Source: Patagioenas fasciata
Lineage: Eukaryota; Chordata; Aves; Columbiformes; Columbidae
Direction: 5' to 3'
NCBI RefSeq assembly: GCF_037038585.1
Contig: NW_027288748.1
Coordinates: 620,001 to 684,000 of the forward strand
Length of the DNA: 64,000 bases
Positions 37,036 through 46,700 of this stretch are shown one piece after another. The position numbers were made by a program, and so were the translations under genes. Below the pieces are notes generated by a model, which searched no databases, had not been told where the DNA came from, and worked only from the letters and a program-made list of their open reading frames with translations. Numbering within the stretch: the stretch's first letter is position 1; each line of letters starts with the position of its first letter.

Positions 37036-37433
37036 GAGTGTGTGTGAAGATTGAGGAGAAAGCAGCTGAAATGGAGATGCCGGAGCCAGAGCCGCAGGCC
37101 GGGACTGAGCCACCACCAAAGTGCCTGAATATTGAGGAGAAACCAGCTAAAATGGAGATTGTGGTGCCAGCACCAGAGCCACCGGCCGGGACCGAGCCGC
37201 CCCCAAAATGCGTTAAAATTGAGGAGAAAGCAGCTGAAATGGTGATTGCAGCGCTGGTGCTGGAGCCGCAGGCCGGGACCAAGCAGCCCCCAAAACGCTG
37301 GAGAATTGAGGACAAACCATCCGAAATGGCGATGCCGGAGCCGCAAGCCGGGACCGAGCCGCCCCCGAAGCGCCTTAAAATGGAGGAACCAGCCGAAATG
37401 GGGATCGCGGCGCCGGAGCAGCGCCCGGGGTAG
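36268..37433 (+). CDS. Exon 9: terminal coding exon, GAPVPSP heptads and KIEEK repeats
   Basis: Joined to E8 at the acceptor CTCCAG (36267), the frame reads APSPGAPAPSP-type heptads, then a repeat of 20-30 residues around IEEK..EMEMPEP..PPPK, and ends IAAPEQRPG with TAG at 37431-37433. Motifs VKIE (twice) and LKME fit the SUMO consensus. If the stronger acceptor at 36236 is used instead, the frame becomes SSSAIPG heptads ending at 37054 without the KIEEK part. I prefer the longer frame because its C-terminal repeats are conserved as protein repeats. All three forward frames are open through the heptad region. Confidence 0.45.
37036..37430 (+). repeat. Degenerate 63-90 bp coding repeat (IEEK...PPPK)
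   Basis: Four to five diverged repeats: VKIEEKAAEMEMPEPEPQAG, IEEKPAKMEIVVPAPEPPAG, IEEKAAEMVIAALVLEPQAG, IEDKPSEMAMPEPQAG and MEEPAEMGIAAPEQ, most followed by TEPPPK or similar. Protein-level similarity with DNA divergence suggests older repeats under coding constraint, unlike the near-identical heptads upstream. Confidence 0.7.
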
Positions 37434-37865
37434 GTTTGCGCCCTCAGGAAACCCCCGCGCCGAAACCACCGTCGGCTTTCCCACCGGACGGCGCATCCAG
37501 AGGGGGTTTTTGGGGAGAAAAGGGGTGAATCTGCGCGTGTGTTTGAAGAAGCGACCGCGGGGGGTTTGGTTTCTCGGCATCGGGTTTGATGGGAAGAGCT
37601 GGCGCCCGATCGTCATCTCCGGCACCAGGGGGCGCACGGAACGGGGCCGGAATTGGGCTGAAATCCTGCGAGATTGGGAAAAAACGCCGCTGTGAGATCA
37701 ACGGGCAGCGGCTGCTCGCGGTGGGAAGAACCGGAAAGGGAAATGGTGGCAAAATGGTGCCGTAAAGCGCCCCGATCTGAGCCGAGAAACAGGGGTTTTG
37801 GTGTTTTTCTTTCTATTTAACGCGCTTTCTGCTTTGCTTAATAAACTGGGTTCTGGAATGAGTTG
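37434..37865 (+). other. 3' untranslated region of candidate gene
   Basis: Follows the TAG at 37431-37433 and contains the poly(A) signal at 37840-37845. A further open stretch, VNLRVCLKKRPRGVWFLGIG to a TGA at about 37695, lies here in a different frame. It looks protein-like but I found no phase-compatible splice into it. Confidence 0.4.
37840..37845 (+). terminator. Poly(A) signal AATAAA
   Basis: AATAAA within TTTGCTTAATAAACTGGG, followed by GT-rich sequence (GGGTTCTGGAATGAGTTGAA), the usual layout of a vertebrate cleavage site about 15-25 bases on. It lies on the same strand as and downstream of the proposed last exon. Confidence 0.6.
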
Positions 37866-38001
37866 AAGTTCGTTAATGCAGCGATTTGTGACAACGGGGG
37901 GGTTGAGTTGTTTGATTAATGAAATGTTAATTAAGGGTCTTGTCACACCAGGAGGGATGGAAGGGGGATTTATTTTGGGAGGTCTTGAGATTTATTGCTG
38001 T

Positions 38002-38775
38002 CACGATACCGGGGCCGTCGGTGCCACCCATTGCGATACCGGGGCTGTCGGTGCCACCCATCGCGATACCGGGGCTGTCGGTGCCACCCATTGCGATACC
38101 GGGGCTGTCGGTGCCACCCATTGCGATACCAGGGCCGTCGGTGCCACCCATTGCGATACCGGGGCTGTCGGTGCCACCCATTGCGATACCAGGGCCGTCG
38201 GTGCCACCCATTGCGATACCAGGGCCGTCGGTGCCACCCATTGCGATACCGGGGCTGTCGGTGCCACCCATTGCGATACCAGGGCCGTCGGTGCCACCCA
38301 TTGCGATACCAGGGCCGTCGGTGCCACCCATCGCGCTACCAGGACCATCGTCGCTGCCCATCACGATACTGGGGCCGTCGTCACTGCTGTTGTGACGATA
38401 CCAGCGCTGTTGTTGCCACCTGTCGCGATACCAGGACCATCAGTGCTCCCTATTGCGATACTGGGGCTGTCGGTGCCACCCTTCGCGATACCGGGGCTGT
38501 CGGTGCCACCCATCGCGATACCGGGGCTGTCGGTGCCACCCATCGTGATACCGGGGCCGTCGGTGCCACCCATCGCGATACCGGGGCCGTCGGTGCCACC
38601 CATCGCGATACCGGGGCCGTCGGTGCCACCCATCGCGATACCGGGGCCGTCGGTGCCACCCATCGCGATACCGGGGCCGTCGGTGCCACCCATCGCGATA
38701 CCGGGGCCGTCGGTGCCACCCATCGCGATAGCGGGGCTGTTGGTGCCACCCATCGCGATAGCGGGGCGATACCGG
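38002..38775 (+). repeat. 30-bp minisatellite (ATACCGGGGCTGTCGGTGCC...)
   Basis: Two blocks (about 38002-38340 and 38456-38775) of a 30-base unit containing GATACCGGGGCTGTCGGTGC and CACCCATTGC or CACCCATCGC. A diverged middle (38341-38455) reads ACCATCGTCGCTGCCCATCA and similar. 30 bases is ten codons, so all frames stay open; these are not genes. The first block mixes GGGGCTG and AGGGCCG variants, while the second is more uniform. Confidence 0.9.
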
Positions 38776-38959
38776 CCCCTCCTGGGGCAGCAGGGGTCCA
38801 GTACCAGCACGGTTTGGGGGTGGACCCGCTGGAAAGCAGCTCTGCAAGAAGGACTTGGGAGTTCTGGGTGACATCAGGTTGGCCACAAGTCACCAATGTG
38901 TCCTTGTGGTCACGAGGCCGAGGGTACCTGGGGGATATTTATTAAGAAGAGTGTGAGCA
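38776..38959. other. Unique spacer
   Basis: Short non-repetitive sequence between the 30-bp minisatellite and the CR1 fragment. No gene or signal seen. Confidence 0.4.
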
Positions 38960-39500
38960 GCAGGTGAGAGAGGTGAATCCTCCCCCTCTGCTCCACCCTG
39001 GGGAAGCTGCATCTGCAGTTCTGGGTCCAGTTCTGGGCTCCCCAGTTGAAGAAGGACAAGGAGTTACTGGAGGGAGTCCAGTGGAGGGACACAGAGATGC
39101 TGAGGGGTCTGGAGCATCATTCTGATCAGGAGAGACTGAGAGAGATGGGGCTGTTGAGCTGGAGAAGAGAAGCTGAGAGGGATGTGATCAATGGGATCAA
39201 TATCTCAGGTGGGTGTCAGGATGGAGCAGACTCTGTTCAGTGGTGCCCAGCGCCGGGGTGAGGGGCATCGGGCACAGACTGAAACCCAGGAGGCTCCATC
39301 TGAACGTAAGGAGAAACTTGCTTGCTGGGAGGTGCCAGAGCGCGGCCCAGGCTGCCCAGAGCGGGTGTGGAGTCTCCTTCTGTGAGACATTCAGACCCCT
39401 GGGATCCTGTGTGATCTGCTCTGGGACCCCGCGGGAGCAGGGGGGTTGGACTGGATGATCTCCAGAGGTCCCTTCATCCCAAACCAGAATGGGGTTCTGA
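38960..39500 (+). mobile_element. CR1 LINE, 5'-truncated 3' end
   Basis: Carries the typical 3' part of avian CR1: CCCTCTGCTC near the start, CCAGTTCTGGGCTCCCC, GTGGAGTCTCCTTCT, then GGGGGTTGGACTGGATGATC TCCAGAGGTCCCTTC near the end. Only about the last 540 bases remain, as is usual for CR1, and no reverse transcriptase is present. It ends near the TTCTGAG run at 39500 and is followed by a GA-rich repeat. It is the only recognisable interspersed element in the window and the main reason to call this DNA avian. Confidence 0.9.
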
Positions 39501-39602
39501 GGGAAGGGGAGGGAAGGAAGGGGAGGGAAGGAAGGGGAGGGAAGGAAGGGGAGGGAAGGAAGGGGAGGGAAGGAAGGGGAGGGAAGGAAGGGGAGAGAAG
39601 AG
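39500..39602 (+). repeat. GA-rich 14-bp tandem repeat (GGGAGGGAAGGAAG)
   Basis: About seven nearly perfect units of GGGAGGGAAGGAAG at the 3' end of the CR1 fragment, where CR1 normally carries a short tandem tail; here the tail seems replaced by or grown into this repeat. Confidence 0.85.
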
Positions 39603-40786
39603 AAGCCTCCGGGGAGACCCCATTGTGTCCCACGTTGGGCACATCTCCAGGACCGCCACGGCAACGCATTTTCAGCCCACTTGGTCCTGTCCTGAGAATT
39701 CAGATTTGCGGTTGACAGGACAGAACTAACTCCATCAGCTCAGCCAAGAAACAGATTCATTTTATGAATATACAGAATTCTATATGAATATATAGAATAT
39801 GTGAATATGGATATATATTAATTACATATGGAGGAGAGGAGGAGATGGAAAGGGAGAGGGAGATGGAGAGAGGATGATGAAGACAGGAGGGAAGATGGGA
39901 TCAAAAAACAGAAAGGAGAGAGGAAGAAAGAAGAGATGACAGCAGGGAAAGAGACTTGAGAGGGGTATAAGGCAGAAAAAGGGGAAATGATGAAGGAAAG
40001 GAAGAGGGGAGGAAATGAGAAAAAAGATACCTGTATGGGAGGAGCAGCAGGGGAGGATGAGACGCTCGCCCAGCAGCATCACGAGGCTGTGACCAGCACG
40101 GCACCAGGACCCAGGGGCTCCTCAGGGCTCCGTGCCGGCCTGTCCAGGAGAGCAGCGAGCGCCTGCTGGCCGCGTCCTGCCCGCTGGCTCCGTCCTGCCC
40201 AGTGTTCCTGAACCACGTTCTCCAGCCGCCTGACACGAGCTGGGCGATCAGCGGGGCGGGAGGTGCTGGTGATGAAGGAGAAGGTGCGGAGCACAGCCGG
40301 GAGGGAGCTCGGGGGAAGCCGGATGTGGCATCTCGGGGCTGTCATCGTGTTTTCGGGATCTTTTCCTTCCCACGTGCCCTCGATCACCTCTTTGCCCCAG
40401 GAACCGTCGTCCACCTCGCGCTGGGGGACATCAGTGGCCGTTCTCTCCCTTCCCTCGGGCGCCTTCCTCCCAGCGAGTGACGAAGAGGATCAGCAGCAGC
40501 ACGGTCCTTGACTCTTGGCCCCATTTCCCACGGGATCCAGCCTTCCCTTTCCGTTTTCCCTCGGCTCCCATCACGGCCGTGACCAACCCAGAGGTGTCGA
40601 TCGTCTGGTGCCCTGCAGCAAAACGGCCGGGAAGGGACGAGGGACATCAGGCGCATGAAGGTGGTTTCCACAGCTTCCCCTTGCGCCAGAGCTGGGACGG
40701 TATCAGTGTCTGGAGTTACTTTTGCTTTCTCGGAGAGAACGCGGATAATGAGACGTCGACATCAACACCTCGTGAATGCATTACCA
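39603..40786. other. Unassigned single-copy segment before array B
   Basis: Complex sequence with an AT-rich patch (39750-39830), a purine-rich patch (39830-40020) and a GC-rich part (40040-40700). On the minus strand an open frame covers 40079-40414, and a good donor motif, CATACAG|GTATCT, reads at about 40033 on that strand. The frame ends in a stop before that donor, so no convincing exon results. No family recognised. Sequence similarity to the arrays begins abruptly at 40787. Confidence 0.4.
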
Positions 40787-43700
40787 CTATGGGGCCTGGA
40801 GACAAGGGGGTTCCCCGGATTTCACAATGGGCCCTGGGGACTAGGGGGGGGGGGTCCCCTCGGTGCCACGATGGGCCCTGGGGACAAGGGGGTCCCCAGG
40901 ATGTCACAATGGGCCCTGAGGACAAATTGGGGTTCTGGGATGTCACAATGGGCCCTGGGGACAAAGAGGGGTCCCCAGAATGTCACAATGGGCCCTGGGG
41001 ACATTTGGGGTCCCCAGAATGTCACAATGGGCCCTGGGAACAATAGGGGGTCCTGGGACGTCACAATGGGCCCTGGAGTAAAGGGGGGTCCCCAGGATGT
41101 CACAATAGGCCCTGGGGACAAAGAGGAGTCCCCTGAATGTCATAATGGGCCCTGAGGACAAGGAGGGTCTCCACGGTGTCACAATGGGCCCTGGGGACAA
41201 TGGGGGGTCCCCAGGATGTCGCAATGGGCCTTGGGGACAATGGGGGGTCCTAGGATGTCACAATGGGCTCGAGTGACAAATGGGGTCTCCATGGTGTCAC
41301 AATGGGCCCTGAAGACAAAGGGGGTCCCCTGAATGTCACAATGGGCCCTGAGGACAATGGGGGTTCCTGGAACGTCACAATGGGCCCTGGGGAGGAAGGG
41401 AGGTCCCCAGGATGTCACAATGGGCCCTGGAGACAATTGGGGGTTTTGGGATGTCACGATGGGCTCTGACGACAAGGGGAGGTGCCCATGGTGTCACAAT
41501 GGCTCCTCAGTGACAAGGGGGGTCCCTATAGTGTCACAATGGGCTCTGCAGACAATGGGGGGTCCTGGGATGTCACAATGGGCACCAGTGACAAAGGGGG
41601 TCCTCATGGTGCCACAATGGGCCCTGGGGAGTAAGTGGGGTCCTGGGATGTCACAATGGGTCCTGGGGACAAAGGGTGATCCTTTGATGTCACAAGGGGC
41701 CCTGGAGGCAAGGGGGTCCCCAGGATGTTACAATGGGCCCTGGGCACAAAGGGGGGTCCCCATAGTGTCACAATGGGTCCCCAGTGACAAGGGGGTCCCC
41801 ACGGTGCCACGATGGGCCCTGGGGACAAGAGGGGGTCCCCATGGTGTCACAATGGACCCTGGGGTCAAAGGGGGTTCCCAGGACATCACAATGGGCTCTG
41901 GGGACAATGGGGATCCTGGGACATCACAATGAGCCCTGGGGACAAGGGGGGGTCCTGGGACGTCACAATGGGTCCTGGGGACAAAGCGGTTCCCCAGGAT
42001 GTCACAATGGGCCCCGGGGACAAAGCAGGGTCCTGGGACGTCACAATGGGCCCTGGAGACAAAGGGATTCCCCAGGATGTCACAATGGGCCCTGGGGACA
42101 AAGGGGGTCCCCACAGTGTCACAATGGTCCCTGGGGACAAAGGAGATCCCCACAGTGTCACAATGGGCCCAGGGGACAAAAGGGGGACCCCAGGATGTCA
42201 CAATGGGGTCAGGGGACAATGGGGGGTCCTGGGACGTTATAATGGGCCCTCGGGAAAAAAGGGGTCCACATGGTGCCACAATGGGCCCTGGGGACAACGG
42301 GGGTCCACATGGATGCCACAATGGACACTGGGGACAAGGGGGTCCCCAGGATGTCACAATGGGCCCTGGGGACAACGGTGGCTCCTGATGTCACAATGGG
42401 CCCTGGGGACACAGGTGGTCCCCAGGATGTCACAATGGGCCCTGGGGACAAAGTGGGGTCCTAAGATGTCACAATGGGCACTGGGGACAAAGGGGGTCCC
42501 CATGGTGCCACAATGGGCCTTGGGGACAATGGGGTCTCCCCAGGATGTCACAATGGGCCTTGGGGACAAAGGGGTGTCCCCTGAATGTGCATAATGGGCC
42601 CTGGGGACAAAGGGTGGTCGCCGGGATGTCTCAGTGGGCCCTGGGGACAATGGGGTGTCCTGGGATGTCACAATGGGCCCCAGTGACAAATGGGGTCTCC
42701 ACGGTGTCACAATGGGCCTTGGGGACAAAGGGGGGTCCCCAGGATGTCACAATGGGCCCCGGGGTCAAAGGGGTCCCCAGGATGTCACAATGGGTACTGG
42801 GGACAAAGGCGGGGTCCCCATGGTGTCACAATGGACCCAAGTGACAGGACGAGTCCCCACGGTACCACTATGGGCCCTGGAGACCAGGGGGTTCCCCGGA
42901 TTTCACAATGGGCCCTGGGGACAAGGGGGGTCCCCAGGATGTCACAATGGGCACTAAGGACAACGAGGGGTCCTGGGATGTCACAATGAACCCTAGGGAC
43001 AAAGGGGGTCCCCAGGATGTCACAATGGGCCCTGGGGATAAAGGGTACTCCCCAGGATGTCACAATAGGCCCTGGGGACAAAGGGGGTCCCCAGGATGTC
43101 ACAACGGGCCCTGGGGACATTTGGGGTCCCCAGAATGTCACAATGGGCCCTGGGAACAATAGGGGGTCCTGGGACGTCACAATGGGCCCTGGAGTAAAGG
43201 GGGGTCCCCAGGATGTCACAATAGGCCCTGGGGACAAAGAGGAGTCCCCTGAATGTCATAATGGGCCCTGAGGACAAGGAGGGTCTCCACGGTGTCACAA
43301 TGGGCCCTGGGGACAATGGGGGGTCCTGGGATGTCACAATAGGCCCTGGGGACAAAGGGGGCCCCCATGATTTCACAATGGGCCCAGGGGACAATGGGGC
43401 ATCCTGGGACGTCACAATGGGCCCTGGGGACAAAGGGGGTCCCCATGGTGTCACAATGGCCCTGGGGATAAAGGGGGACCCCAGGATGTGTATAATGGGG
43501 CCTGGGGACAATGGGGGGTCCTGGGATGTCACAATGGGCTCTGGGGACAATAGGGGGTCCTGGGACGTCACAATGGGCCCTGGAGAAAAGGGGGGGTCCT
43601 GGCATGTCACAATAGGCCCTGGGGACAAAGGGGGTCTTCAGGATGTCACAATGGGCCCATGGGACAAAGGGGGTCCCCAGGATGTCACAATAGGCCCTGG

Positions 43701-46700
43701 GGAAAAAGAGGGCTCCCCAGGATATCACAATGGGCCCTGGGGACAAAGGGGGCTCCCCAGGATATCACAATGGGCTCTGGTGACATAGGGGTCCCCAAGA
43801 TGTCACAACGGGTCCTGGGGACAAGGGGGGTCCCAAGGATGTCACAATGGGCACTGGAGACAAAGGGGGGGTCCCCACGGTGCCACGATGGGCCCTGGGG
43901 ACAAGGGGGTCCCCAGGATGTAACAATGTGCCCTTGGGACAATGGGGGCTCCTGCGATGTCACAATGGGCCCTGGGGACAAAGGGAGGCCCCAGGATGTC
44001 ACAATGGACCCTGGGGACAAAAGGGGTCCCCGGGATGTCACAATGGGCCCAGGGGACAACGAAGCATCCTGGGACGCCACAATGGGCCCGGAGAAAAAGG
44101 GGGGTCCCCAGGTTGTTCACAATGGGCCCTGGGGACAATGGGGGTCCTGGGATGTCACAATGAACCCTAGGGACAAAGGGGGTCCCCAGGATGTCACAAT
44201 GGGCCCTGGGGATAAAGGGGACTCCCCAGGATGTCACAATAGGCCCTGGGGACAAAGGGGGTCCCCAGGATGTCACAACGGGCCCTGGGTACAAGGGGGG
44301 TCCCACCCTGTCACAATGAGCACTGGGGACAAAGGGGGTCCCCAGGATGTCACAATGGGCACTGGAGACAAAGGGGGGGTCTCCACGGTGCCACAATGGG
44401 CCCTGGGGACAAGAGGGTCCCCACGGTGCCACAATGGGCCCTGGGGACAAGGGGGATCCCCGCCCTGTCACAATGGGCCCTGGGGACAAGGGGGATCCCC
44501 GCCCTGTCACAATGGGCCCTGGGGCCAAAGGGATCCCCAGGATGTCACAATGGGCCCTGGGGACTGCGGGGGGTACTAGGATGTCACAATGGGTCTTGGG
44601 GACAAAGGGGGTACCCAGGATGTCACAATGGGCCCTGGGGACAATGGGGGGTCCCCAGGATGTCACAATGGGCCCCGGGGACAAAGTAAAATCCTGGAAT
44701 GTCACAATGGTCCCCAGTGACAAAGGCGCTCCCCATGGTGCCACAATGGGCCCTGGGGACAAAGTGGGTCCCCAGGATTTCACAATGAGCACTGGGGACA
44801 AAGGGGGGTCCCAGGATGTCACAATGGGCCCTGGGGACAAGGGGGGGTTCCCATGGAGTCACAATGGGTCCTGGGGACAACGAGGTGTCCTGGGACGTCA
44901 CAATGGGACTTGGGGACAAAGGGGGTCTTCCACAGTCTCACAATGGGCCCTAGAGACAAGGGGAGATCCCCAGGATGACACAATAGGCCCTGGGGACAAA
45001 GAGGAGTCCCCCTGAATGTCACAATGGGCCCTGGGGACAAGGGGGGTCCCCATGGTATCACAATAAGCCCTGGGGGCAAAGTGGGGTCCTGGGATGTCAC
45101 AACTGGCCCCAGTGACAAAGGGTGTCCCCATGGTGCCACAATGGGCCCTGGGGACAAAGACGGTCCCCAGGATGTCACAATGGGCTTTGGGGACAAGGCG
45201 GGGTCCCCAGGATGTCACAATGGGGTCTTGGGACAAAGGGGGTCCCCAGGATGTCACAATGGTCCCTGGGGACAATGGGGGGTCCTGGGACATCACAATG
45301 GGCCCTGGGGACAAAGGCGGTCCCAGGGTGTCACAATAAGCCATGGGGACAAGGGGGGTCCCCAGGATGTCACAATGGGCACTGGGGACAAAGGGGGGTC
45401 CCCACGGTGCCATGATGGGCCCTGGGGACAAGGGGGTCCCCAGGATGTCACAATGGGCCCATGGGACAAAGGGGGTACCCATGGTGTCACAATGGGCCCT
45501 GGGGACAACTTGGGGTCCTGGGATGTCACAATGGGCCCCGGTGACAAAGGGGGTCCCCGTGGTGCCACAATGTGCCCCTGGGACAAAGGGGGTCCCCAGA
45601 ATGTCATAATGGGCACTGGGGACAAGGGGGGTCCCCAGGATGTCACAAGTGGCCCTGGGGATAAAGGGGGTCCCCATGGTGCCACAATGTGCCCCTGGGA
45701 CAAAGGGGACCCCAGGATGTCACAATAAGCCCTGGGGACAAGGGGGGTCCCCAGGATGTCAGAATGGGCCCTGGGGACAACGCGGGGTCCTGGGATGTCA
45801 CAATGGGCCACGGGGACAAAGGCGATCCCCATGGTGTCACAATGGGCCCTGGGGACTGCGGGGGGTACTAGGATGTCACAATGGGTCTTGGGGACAAAGG
45901 GGGTACCCAGGATGTCAGAATGGGCCCTGGGGACAATGGGGGGTCCCTTGAAGGTCACAATGGGCCCATGGGACAAAGAGGGTGCCCACGGTGTCACAGT
46001 GGGCCCTGGCGACAAAGGGGGATCCCCAGGATGTCACAATGGGTCCCGTGGACAAAGTAAAATCCTGGAATGTCACAATGGTCCCCAGTGACAAAGGCGC
46101 TCCCCATGGTGCCACAATGGGCCCTGGGGACAAAGTGGGTCCCCAGGATTTCACAATGAGCACTGGGGACAAAGGGGGGTCCCAGGTTGTCACAATGGGC
46201 CCTGGGGACAAGGGGGGGTTCCCATGGAGTCACAATGGGTCCTGGGGACAACGAGGCGTCCTGGGACGTCACAATGGGACTTGGGGACAAAGGGGGTCTT
46301 CCACAGTCTCACAATGGGCCCTAGAGACAAGGGGAGATCCCCAGGATGACACAATAGGCCCTGGGGACAAAGAGGAGTCCCCCTGAATGTCACAATGGGC
46401 CCTGGGGACAAGGGGGGTCCCCATGGTATCACAATAATCCCTGGGGACAAAGTGGGGTCCTGGGATGTCACAATTGGCCCCAGTGACAAAGGGTGTCCCC
46501 ATGGTGCCACAATGGGCCCTGGGGACAAAGAGGGTCCCCAGGATGTCACAATGGGCTTTGGGGACAAGGCGGGGTCCCCAGGATGTCACAATGGGGTCTT
46601 GGGACAAAGGGGGTCCCCAAGATGTCACAATGGTCCCTGGGGACAATGGGGGTTCCTGGGACATCACAGTGGGTCCTGGGGACAAAGGCGGTCCCAGGGT

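Larger units (their letters stand above)
30412..37865 (+). other. Candidate multi-exon protein-coding gene (copy 1), unrecognised family
   Basis: Proposed exons: E1 to 30530 (non-coding); E2 31831-32223; E4 32963-33047; E5 33403-33532; E6 33951-34072; E7 34520-34579; E8 34763-34880; E9 36268-37433; poly(A) signal 37840-37845. E3 is present only in copy 2. Coding lengths 323, 85, 130, 122, 60, 118 and 1166 sum to 2004 (668 codons including stop), and every junction keeps an open frame. I selected the splice sites partly on that criterion, so phase agreement is supportive rather than independent. Expected features are an acidic N-terminal repeat, a basic KRRRRPKP cluster and proline/glutamate-rich C-terminal repeats, which suggests a largely disordered nuclear protein. 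I do not recognise the family. The promoter motifs, Kozak start, donors, acceptors and poly(A) signal all lie on the same strand in the right order. Confidence 0.5.

Noticed and set aside
36016..37637. Minus-strand frames of 367-425 codons over the 21-bp repeat
   Set aside because: The 21-base unit leaves all six frames open; the plus-strand reading continues into conserved KIEEK protein repeats, whereas the minus-strand ones do not continue into anything.
37434..37695. Possible extra coding exon (KGVNLRVCLKKRPRGVWFLG)
   Set aside because: Looks protein-like, but the donor G|GTAGGT at 37430 has no phase-compatible acceptor into this frame; kept as 3' UTR.
40079..40414. Minus-strand frame with a nearby donor-like CATACAG|GTATCT
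   Set aside because: The frame hits a stop before the donor, no acceptor was found that fits, and no family was recognised.
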